In this document: positions 55,828-64,000 of the stretch, in pieces | How the letters are laid out: each line of letters begins with the position of its first letter | Position numbering within the stretch: position 1 is the stretch's first letter | NCBI GenBank assembly: GCA_958299035.1 | Contig: CATQJL010000316.1 | Location: 91,596,443-91,660,442 of the forward strand | DNA from: Cylicocyclus nassatus | Lineage: Eukaryota > Nematoda > Chromadorea > Rhabditida > Strongylidae | Length of the DNA: 64,000 nt | Direction of reading: 5' to 3' | Program-made: the position numbers and the translations under genes | The notes under the pieces: generated by a model | Database searches by the model: none | Told to the model about the DNA's origin: nothing | What the model saw: only the letters and a program-made list of their open reading frames with translations

Positions 55828-57130
55828 CAGGGTTGGGGGAAAGTCTTTGAACAACTTTTTGGTGCTATCTTGTTTTAACATATCATATCATATCTTATCT
55901 TATCTTTGGTGTGAATGGTCTCTGAACTGTTCTATAAAAGCCCTCTAAAAATTGGATTGATATTCTTGATCCTACCGGAATTATGCCTTCTCAATCAGAG
56001 CGCGAGCTGATAGTGAAGATGCACACGGAAGGGAAGTCTCAAAAGGAGATCGCTCGAATACTCGGAATTCCGCGGAACACAGTGTGGTACAACCTGCGCC
56101 GTTTCATGGAGACAGGCAGCACCCAGGACCGTCCTAGGGACGGCAGACCGGCCACCGCGAACACTTCCGCGAACCGGAAGATCGTCCGAGAACGCATACG
56201 CCGTAATCCGCAGAGGAGCTTGAATGAGCTGGCATCAGACCTGTCCATTAGTCGTAGGACCATCTCGGACATTGTGAAAGTGAACTTTGGGATGAAGCTC
56301 TATCGGATGCAGAAAACTCACGCACTTCAAGACAATATGAAGTTGATCCGACTTCACAGGTGTCGCCGATTGCTGGAGCGCTTCTCCAAGGCACGCCACC
56401 GAACGATCCTTTTTTCCGACGAGAAAATTTTTACCGTGGAGCAGGTTTTCAATCGCCAAAATAGCAGGATCATATCTAAGTCGCTCGAAGAAGCAAACAG
56501 CAAAGGTCGCCTTGTGGAAAGTAAGCTCCATCCGGCTTCTGTGATGGTTTGGGCGGCAATCACTTCCGACGGCAAGACGCCGCTGATTTTTGTGCCTCAG
56601 GGCACCAAGGTAGACGCTGCTGCGTACTTAGATAGCATACTGAAGAAAGAGCTGCTACCCTGGACCAGGATCCATTTTGCCGGTAGAGATTGGTGCTTCC
56701 AGCAGGACAGCGCACCTGCTCACAAGTCGAAGGTTGTTCAGGCGTGGCTTCAAAGCAACGTTAAGAACTTCATCACTCCCGCAGAATGGCCTCCGTATTC
56801 GCCGGATCTTAATCCGCTTGACTACAGCGTATGGTCAGTTCTTGAGGCCAAAGCCTGCGCTCGTCCCCACAAGACTGTGGAGTCCCTGCGACGCGCTCTT
56901 CAGAATGCGTGGGAGGAAATCGACGTGGAGTACCTCCGTGCCACCGTGGATAGCTTTCCAAAACGTCTTCGAGCCTGCGTTCGCGCCAAAGGAGGGATCT
57001 TTGAAATGTAAAGTTGCTTTTATATAGTAGACTGCTTGATAAACAATATATATTTATTTCATGTAAATTTGTTGCCTAGTCTCGTGACTACGATAAAAAT
57101 ACCGTGTTCAAAGACTTTCCCCCAACCCTG
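55828..57130 (+). mobile_element. Complete maT-family (DD37D) mariner/Tc1 transposon
   Basis: 1303 bp bounded by TA (55826-55827 and 57131-57132). Terminal inverted repeats of 26 bp match perfectly; each begins CAGGGTTGGGGGAAAGTCTT and ends TGAACA. One uninterrupted transposase ORF lies between. Ends, target duplication and ORF are all intact, so the copy is young. Confidence 0.96.
55983..57011 (+). CDS. maT mariner/Tc1 transposase, intact
   Basis: 342 residues, the usual length. The N-terminal helix-turn-helix (SERELIVKMHTEGKSQKEIA...IPRNTVWYNLRRF) is followed by a GRPR-like linker (RPRDGRPATA) and a second HTH (SLNELASDLSISRRTISDIV). The DDE/D core has D146 (LFSDEKIF), D242 (QQDSAPAH) and D280 (NPLDYSVW), with 37 residues between the last two. 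DD37D defines the maT clade between Tc1 and mariner. It cuts and pastes its own element at TA sites. No stop or frameshift interrupts it. Confidence 0.95.
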   Translation: MPSQSERELIVKMHTEGKSQKEIARILGIPRNTVWYNLRRFMETGSTQDRPRDGRPATANTSANRKIVRERIRRNPQRSLNELASDLSISRRTISDIVKVNFGMKLYRMQKTHALQDNMKLIRLHRCRRLLERFSKARHRTILFSDEKIFTVEQVFNRQNSRIISKSLEEANSKGRLVESKLHPASVMVWAAITSDGKTPLIFVPQGTKVDAAAYLDSILKKELLPWTRIHFAGRDWCFQQDSAPAHKSKVVQAWLQSNVKNFITPAEWPPYSPDLNPLDYSVWSVLEAKACARPHKTVESLRRALQNAWEEIDVEYLRATVDSFPKRLRACVRAKGGIFEM

Positions 57131-57391
57131 TAATATGTGCGAAGAATTACCTTACAATTACCCTAAAATCCGGCATATAAGAACGGACTTATCTGCAGTT
57201 TTGGCAGGAAAATCGATGGAAAAACCGCCGCAAAAGGTCTCACAGATAAGTCCGCCTAAATCCTCTCGCAGATACGTCCGTCTGTCCTGAGCATGAGCAA
57301 GCGCGACCTAGGAGCACAAACGCGCGCGACCGCCCGCGTAGCTTGCCGGTGTAGATTTAAACAAGGCCGCGAAATCGCCTGAAAGGAAGAG

Positions 57392-57873
57392 CCAAAGTAT
57401 TCGACAAGCCGTGCAGACTAGTTGCTGACAGTTTCGCCGAGGATTTGTCATCATATACGCTGGATAGGTGAGTTCTTTTCTTAAATATAACATTTCTTGT
57501 GTGTTGGAATTGATGACGCGATAGTAAGGTAGGATTTTACCCCATTTTCAGGAATATTAGGCAGGGGATGTTTATGATATAGGCTAACTACAGTACATGC
57601 ATCTCCTACAAAGCTTTTTTAGAACGCTGATCGTCGCGCATACTCTGTTCCAAGCAGTAAGTGACGAAGTACAAAGACACAAACGGTTCGTAGTTTTGCA
57701 AAACGCTACAGAGAAGTTGTTCTGGATATCACATGTTTCAGCGATTGGAATCAAGCCGTGAACTCCCCTAAAAGAGACCGCCAAAGGATTCGACAAGTCG
57801 TGCAGTCTAATTGCTGACAGTTTCGTCGCGGATTGGTCATCACATACGCTGGTGGGTTCTTTTCCTATATAAG
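57392..57873 (+). repeat. Direct repeat inside the pogo-type element
   Basis: Segments near 57392-57470 and 57780-57853 match at about 88% (CCAAAGNATTCGACAAG...TTGCTGACAGTTTCG...ATACGCTGG). Both are followed by a TTCTTTTC run. They may be duplicated promoter or leader sequence of the element. Confidence 0.75.
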
Positions 57874-58436
57874 ACAGTGCGTGTACACATGGAATTTTTC
57901 TGTCCGAAAAATCATAATAGGTTTTCTCGTTATATCATTGCAATCATCTCATCTTATCATTCATCTTATCGTTTTGGAAGCTACAATGTTTCTAATACAT
58001 CTCTCGAACCCGTAGAGGCTACAACCCTTGAACCTGACTCCTATACTTTTTGCTTCCTCTATTGTTTTCATGTTCTGAACGTAGTCTCTGTTGACCCATG
58101 CCATACGGCTTTCAAATGCTTTCTTGAACGGAAGAGTGACAGCCTGAGAATGCTCAACCTTAGCAAAGCATTAGGCTTCCTTGTTCTTTTTCTCATCTGT
58201 TGTTTCATTAAGCCTGTACATCCAAGACAAAAGATAGTGTAGTCAAATTTGACGCCGCCTGCTTTTTCTTGTAAAAGAGTAAACCTTTCGATGATCAGCA
58301 CAAATTTATAGGACTCCGCGTGATTCCAATAAGCAATGACCGCTAACTCAGCGAAGTTCGCAATCACGCAGAGCCCTATATTTCCAACATACTCTCACAC
58401 GCTGTGACTCAAGCTGTTCAGTTATCTCGGATCTCA

Positions 58437-59754
58437 ATGGCTCCCAAAAGGAAGTCCTACACCGCGCTTTTTAAGCTTAACGAGGTGGAATATGCCCTGC
58501 AACATGGAATATCGGCTGCCGCTGTTCGCTACGAAGTCTCTGATGGTCTGGTTAGAAGATGGAAGGCCGATAAAGAAAATTTAGAGGATAGGCCACTGAG
58601 GCAACGTGCCAACCGTCATGGGAAGCCAAAGGTGAAGGAAATAGAGGAAGCTCTCTATGCATGGATTGTGCAGACGCGAGAAGGAAGCCGAGCAGTGCTT
58701 GTCAAAGACATTTGCGAGAAGGCATTGCAGCTAGCGCGGGAATCTGGCCACCAGGACTTCAGGGCATCGGCGATGTGGTGCAAAGGCTTTATGAAGAGAA
58801 AGAACTTATCTCTGAGGCGAAAAACCAGTGTCGGCCAAGCACTTCCGGAGGATTATGAAAACATCTGCACGGACTTCAGGAGATTCGTACAAAGGAAATC
58901 GCTTCACATCTCCCCCCACAATCTTGGGAATGTCGATGAAGTCCCAGTGCCCTTCGATATGGTTTATTCAAGGACCGTGGATCAAGTGGGAGCCGATACT
59001 GTAAGGATTGACTCAACGGGACACGAAAAATCGAATTTTACCGTTGTCCTCTCTGTGACGGCCGCTGGAGAGAAATTAAGACCGATGATCATATTCAAGA
59101 AAAAGAGGATTCGCAAGGATAATTTCCCTCCTGAAGTGGTAGTTAGAGCCAATGATAAAGGCTGGATGAATCACGAACTGATGAGGACATGGCTCCATGA
59201 GGTGTGGAACAAACGGAAATGCTATGTCAACGATCCCTCGCAGTCATTACTCATATTAGATTCTGCAAGGCATCGTTTCGTATTTTATCATTTATTGAGC
59301 TTATCTTGCTTCTTTAAGGTGCCATCTCACAGAAGACGTCCGAGAGCATTTAAAGGAGCACTCAAAGATCGCGGTCATTCCAGGCGGAATGACCGAATAT
59401 CTACAGCCTCTCGACGTCGGCATCAACAAGCCCTTCAAAGACAATCTGAGGGCGGGATGGGAGCGATGGATGGCCGATTCAGCACGAGCAAGGTACACAA
59501 CAGGCGGCGCCAGGAAAAGGATGACCTACGGAGAGGTAGCTGCACTAGTCTACGAGAGTTTCAATGCAATCACTGAAGAAACCATTGCGAACAGTTTCAC
59601 CAAGGCTCTCGATGACGAATCAATAATAGAAGGCATGAACGAGGATTTCGACGCTTTGATTGTTGCTGATAATAACGATAATGATGGTCGTTCTTTTGGT
59701 CAAGTTGTTGCCATGAATGTTTGTTATGATGAACATGGAATGCTACCTGAATAA
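58437..59754 (+). CDS. pogo/Tigger-type transposase with one 49-nt intron
   Basis: Exons 58437..59269 and 59319..59754 give 422 residues. The start MAPKRKSYTALFKLNEVEYA begins a Psq-like HTH. A CENP-B-type DNA-binding region (KVKEIEEALYAWIVQTREGS...DFRASAMWCKGFMKRKNLSL) follows. The catalytic triad is D167 (NVDEVPVPF), D275 (LILDSA) and D310 (LQPLDVGINKPFKDNLR), spacing 34. The intron (59270-59318) begins GC and ends TTTAAG. Removing it restores DSARCHLTEDVREHL and the frame; no GT alternative does. Without splicing, the ORF runs out of the conserved domain. The alternative is a short insertion or frameshift in a dead copy. Confidence 0.85.
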
Positions 59755-60052
59755 AGATCTGTTGCTTCGGTTCATTCTGAGACCAAAAAAGGCAGCGCAA
59801 TTGCGCATCCTTCTTGTTTTCATGTGAAAAAAATAAGGCGGACTTATCCGCGGGACTTGGCGGCGCGCGAGGCGCGCGAGGCTGTCACGAAAGCGGACTT
59901 AACTGAGAGCTCTTTTGCGGTCTTATTGGCGAGGCGGTCTTTACTGCGAGGCGATCTTATATGCCGGATTTTAGGGTAGACTAGATAAATTATGCCTATG
60001 GCATCACACACCTACTGGATTATCTGTATTACAGTGCTTGCACTTAGAACTA

Positions 60053-60903
60053 TTAGGGTGATCGGTAAATAAAATATGGGGCACTTAGAAAATAACTGTA
60101 GATTTCTCAAAGAAGAAAAGTGGTTAAACTTCCCAATTTTGATAAGTGTTAGAATAAATTATTCACTTTCAAAAAAAACCTATATAAGATCATTTACATG
60201 CGTAATAATTTTTAAAGTGGCTGAAATCCAAAGTTAGTTACTTTGACAACATATAAATTTTGGGCAGTTGCGCACTGAAACATGTGAAACCACCCTAAGT
60301 ACCACTGCTGGAGTGGGTGGTGGGACAGTACTAAACCCACGACGGCATGATGGCCTCAACTTTCAAAGTCAGGAATGGCCATTAGCAGCTTCGAGAACAA
60401 AGATCCGCGTTATTCAACTCTTTGCAGATGAACGCATGTTTTCTAGGCATCTGATAGAGCTTTTTACGCTCTATCTATACATACCTCAGATTTTACCTAT
60501 CTTTGGAAAATATAGGGCAAAACATGATTTTATGGTTTTTATTGCGCCAAAAACAGCTATTTTTCAGTTTTTTTCGCTTTTTTTGAAACTGAAAAGAAAT
60601 CTCAAGCATTTAACATATCTTTTGAAAGAGCATGAAGAACTCTTTCCAATGGTATGTATTTTGCTTTACGACTCTACGGTATAGCAGCGCAAGATTGAGA
60701 ATTGTTTCAAAAACCCTGTCTGAGTTCTTCATGGCGCCACGCGTACGGTTATGATAGAGTAGCGGTAACGCGTTGCCAGAATAATAGGCGAAGGTCGGTT
60801 ATGTAAGCGACGTCTGAGTTGCAGCCTGCTTGTTGTTGGTGAAACCAAAAACCTCAAAATGTAATAAAAATCAGGCTGCCCCATTTTTTACCGATCACCC
60901 TAA
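60053..60903. mobile_element. Mariner-like non-autonomous element, TTAGGGTGATCGG ends
   Basis: 851 bp flanked by TA. Ends TTAGGGTGATCGGTAAATAA and, reversed, TTAGGGTGATCGGTAAAAAA, then TGGGGCA. Gene B flank at about 25333 lacks it. The 138-codon plus ORF inside (60268-60684) shows no transposase motif. Confidence 0.85.
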
Positions 60904-61283
60904 TACATCGATACTTTTGCTGTTCAAAAATATATCTCCCAGCAAAGTTTATCGATGAGATGGATTTACGTGATTTCGGGAGACAAAGCGGATTTAGAGT
61001 CCACCACCATGAGCATAATCACAGATTGACCAGTACTCAAGCTAGAGGGGATTAAAGCGTTAAACTATAAGTCCTAGAAGAATAAAATCTTGGGCAATTC
61101 TTCCGGCATAGAAGAATTGTCCAAGATTAAAGCGTTGTTATCATCGGTTTTGCTAGTTTAGGATCTATTGTTTAGCCTTTTCCATATTGTAAATTGAATA
61201 TTGTCATTTTCAATAATTCTGACAAAAAAAAATCAAGAAATAGGATTGAACCTTAGCCCTTTTCGTTATATATGACTGTCTTA

Positions 61284-61994
61284 GGGCCGCATGCACTAAC
61301 CTCCCCGCGGGGAGGGGATCGCAGCTTAAAAGAAAGCTTTATATTTCGAAACTGCAGATAACTGGATTTCACATTGTGTACCTATCCGTAAGTATTCCTA
61401 CTACCCTTCACTATGAACATGTTGAACAGGAGCGAGAAGCTGTACGAACCGCATTTTCCAGCTTTTGTATGATCCCTGATGATCCCCGGCGCTTTTCTTC
61501 AAAGTCATTATTCTTTCTCCGAAGTTAACGAAAACCTTCCAAAGTTGTGCAGATTATCTAACCTGACAGTGCTAAGCATGTTGTTGATAAGAACAAATGA
61601 TTTTTGAAGTTATAAAATTTTCGATGATCCACAGGTCGAAATTTGAGGTTTACCGAAAAATTCGCCTTTTCAAAAACTCATGTGTTCTCATCAGCGACGT
61701 GCTTAGCACTGTTGTGTTAGATGTTCAGTACAGCTTTGGAAAGTTTTCGTTAACATCAGAGAAAGAAAAATGACTTCAAAGAAAAGCGCCGGGGATCATC
61801 AGGGATCATACAAAAGCTGGAAAATGCAGTTCGTACAGCTTCTCGCTCCTCTTCAATATGTTCATAGTGAAGGGTAGTAGAAATACTTACGGATAGTTAC
61901 ACAACGTGAAATCCAGGTATCTGGAGTTTCGAAATATAAAGCTTACTTTTAAGCTGCGATCCCCTCCCCGCGGGGAGGTTAGTGCATGCGGCCC
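61284..61994. mobile_element. 711-bp hairpin element, Harbinger-type TTA duplication
   Basis: TTA at 61281-61283 and 61995-61997; gene B has the empty site (GACTGTCTTAGTTTTTG near 25636). Ends GGGCCGCATGCACTAACCTC are inverted, and both arms pair nearly throughout (about 340 bp each, meeting near 61640). No ORF. Confidence 0.9.
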
Positions 61995-62218
61995 TTAGTT
62001 TTAATTAGTTTTAGTTTGCATTAGAAATTTTGTGATGATGCTCTTTTTTCTTTCTTTTTTTTCTTTTTACCATGCAGCTTTGATCCCACTTTGATACGAG
62101 ATATGTCAAATACGGCTCTTATCGAGATGCTAGGTCTAAGTAATGTCATAGCTTCATTGAAATAAATGTTGAAAAGTAGTTCCTCTTGAAGAGAACTGCT
62201 GAGTCCTTTCTCATGTTT

Positions 62219-62586
62219 TCATTTACTTTCGTTATCGTCGACCACCATCAATATCTTCTGACAAAACACGGTAAAAGAGACTGAAAAGTCGTTTCGGAAA
62301 GTAAAGAAGAGAAAATTACACGTAAGTACTTTTCACTTACACAGCGCTCTTCTAATGATAAGTGGCGTTTTATTTTGTTGGATGAAAAGCACGTAGATAG
62401 GAACTCCAGTAAGTAATATTCCTATACCTATCGCTAAAATAAGTATAAATTTTTTGAGTCATTTCGAGTCAGAAAGTATTCATGGGTAAATCCGTAATTA
62501 CCTGAATCCACTGGAGAAGCAATGACGGGGAAAACGACAATGATAGCTGATCCAACTACAAACACTGCTGCAAAAATTGGAGGAAC
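62219..62586 (-). CDS. Gene C exons 11-13: third SLC7-type transporter, C-terminus
   Basis: Exons 62586..62502 (85 nt, VPPIFAAVFVVGSAIIVVFP...SPVDS), 62433..62341 (93 nt, AIGIGILLTGVPIYVLFIQQ) and 62280..62219 (62 nt, tail ending in TGA at 62219). Lengths and phases equal gene B exon for exon. Introns and 3' flank are also homologous to gene B (25270-29500 matches about 59980-64000 once insertions are removed). The earlier exons lie beyond 64000. The short 68-nt intron 11 is the ancestral state without the gene B MITE. Confidence 0.86.
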
Positions 62587-62589
62587 CTG

Positions 62590-63660
62590 AAAGTTCGATA
62601 AGTAGCTCCGAAAAGCTGCTGCCAATTTGTATAGAGGCGCAAACCGTGTAGCACATATCCACATGGAATCAGAAAAGACAGACGTTTTCACTGTAAATCT
62701 CTTTTGAAACCCCAAGAAGGAATCTAATCATTACCCAAAATTTTTGGTTTAAACATCCGCTCCCATGCTTACAGAGTGCGTCAAAAGTCTGGAAGCCTAC
62801 TTTGCACGTTGTAATTACAAAGCTACTAATGGTTTTGATTTCAGTTCTATGCTACATGATGCTGCAATCATCCTTTACAAAATATATATATTGTCCCTAG
62901 CTCAAAATGGCTGCTATAAGTTTTTGAACAGGACTTATCGAACGGTTACTTTCGCAGGACGAAAAAATCGTAGCTGGAACTACTGAGAATATTTTACAAA
63001 AGTTTGATTAATTGTCGTGGAGGAGGCTTTCGTTAAGATTCGTAGTCGTTGCTTTTGCTAGAAGATATTCTTTCGAAAGCGGAGAATAAAAAATTTGCAA
63101 ATTTTACCTGCGGGCGAGAGATACGTCTTTGAAATGAAACAAAGCTATAGAAGCAATCACTGGGTTCGAGGCTATATTCCTTTCATATGTCTTCTGTATA
63201 AGCATCTATTTGAACTTGATTGATGGAAGTGTTTCATTATTTTTCAGACGATAATTTTTTCGCTATACACTACTTCGTAATTCACGTATTCGACAGATTT
63301 CCAGTAGACGAAGTGAACATGTATCGGCTTAAAATCCAATATTTTTACTCCTGAGCTCTGCAGAAAGTTCTCTTTGGAATATGTTGCCGAAATGATTGGT
63401 GTACGATGCTGCACATTTGCCTCGTGGGTCAAACTTTATCGCATACCAGCATGCCAGAACAGATAGACTCGCCAAGATTTTGAAGGGCTCTGTTGATTCC
63501 AAATGAGCCTTTTTCAAAATTTGAATACTGAGCTATATTTATAAATGAACCATGTGAGCACAAATTTTTTGATTCCAGTTTTCCTTTCTGACCTTATTCG
63601 AGAAAGGTAGTCTTTCAGACTCTCGACGCCGTGTATTACATGCACCGGATGAGAGCAGTA
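62590..63660. other. Gene C intron 10, homologous to gene B intron 10
   Basis: Alignable to 26669-29290 (e.g. GCAACAAAGCTACTAATGGTTTTG-like sequence at 62815 and 26895) after removing the 1544-bp Tc1-type palindrome of gene B. Non-coding. Confidence 0.7.
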
Positions 63661-63663
63661 GGA

Positions 63664-63920
63664 CTCAGACAATCGAGGAAGGGTCCCGGACTCTGCCCAG
63701 CGGGGGTTTGCCACACGTGCTCCGGAGCCCTCCCATCTCACCCATTTTGGTGCTCCGGGGCTCGTCCAAATCTGGCGCACCTCCGGAGCAGAGACTTGCG
63801 AGCCCCGGAGAGGGGTCCCATTCGCCTTCTTGTGACGTCACGGTCACGGTGAGCCGAATCAGAGTCAGAGCCCGGAACCCTCCCATTTTCGCTCCGGAGA
63901 TATGCCGTCGATCGTCTGAG
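63664..63920. mobile_element. GC-rich insertion with CTCAGACNATCGA ends
   Basis: 257 bp present in gene C but absent at the matching site of gene B (near 29305). Ends CTCAGACAATCGA and, reversed, CTCAGACGATCGA. The inside repeats CTCCGGAG. The target duplication is not clear. Confidence 0.6.
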
Positions 63921-64000
63921 ATTAAGCAAACATTGCTTTTGTTGTGCGAAGTACTCAGAGCACTAATTGGCAGGGGCCTGTTCGAGCACAATTTCTTTCG

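Larger units (their letters stand above)
57161..59976 (+). mobile_element. pogo/Tigger-type transposon, apparently complete
   Basis: 2816 bp between TA dinucleotides (57159-57160 and 59977-59978). Inverted ends CCCTAAAATCCGGCATATAA extend to 22 perfect bp. Subterminal DNA repeats a GCGGACTTATCTG-like motif several times near each end (57184, 57245 and 57270 region; 59836, 59893 and 59918 region), probably transposase-binding sites. It lies 30 bp from the maT element. A 70-bp direct repeat lies inside the 5' part. Confidence 0.93.

Noticed and set aside
59280..59318. Alternative GT-AG intron in the pogo transposase
   Set aside because: At 39 nt it does not change frame, so it cannot reconnect the two halves of the DDE domain.

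Overview
This is eukaryotic, repeat-rich DNA, most probably from a nematode. Three things point that way: small exons between introns swollen with transposons, RTE-type and Penelope-type retroelements, and predicted proteins close to the worm SLC7 (AAT) amino-acid transporters. A strongylid-like clade V worm is my guess, not something the sequence proves.

The host genes are a minus-strand tandem array of at least three SLC7-type transporter light chains (12-TM, APC superfamily). Gene A runs from 21209 leftwards past position 1. Gene B is complete, with 13 exons from 52277 to 25831. Gene C shows only its last three exons (62586 to 62219). Internal exons have identical lengths in A and B (190, 116, 126, 154, 124, 104, 97, 153 and 85 nt). 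The last exons match between B and C (85, 93 and 62 nt). B and C also share intron and 3' flanking sequence, so they are a recent duplication.

The left 18 kb appears mis-assembled. A 500-N gap (8603-9102) is preceded by 26 nt of the SMART/low-input amplification adapter (8577-8602). Exons 4-8 of gene A occur twice (2506-7776 and 11868-17128), and exons 8-10 occur once more inverted (9152-11344). The two arms of the inversion appear identical where I compared them, while the more distant copy differs like an allele. I read this as a second haplotype plus a fold-back chimera, not a true triplication.

The rest is a dense museum of mobile DNA: a dead RTE retrotransposon in both copies of gene A intron 6; Penelope-like elements with GIY-YIG endonuclease and hammerhead-ribozyme motifs; two CR1-like LINE remnants; an intact maT (DD37D) mariner at 55828-57130; and a nearly intact pogo/Tigger-type element at 57161-59976. 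There are also many non-autonomous elements with clear target duplications: hAT 8 bp, Harbinger 3 bp, mariner TA, piggyBac TTAA and one 9-bp type. Several ~0.9-1.0 kb mariner-like elements are near-perfect palindromes inside introns, so transporter pre-mRNAs should carry long hairpins.

No bacterial features, CRISPR arrays or convincing functional tRNA/rRNA genes were seen.
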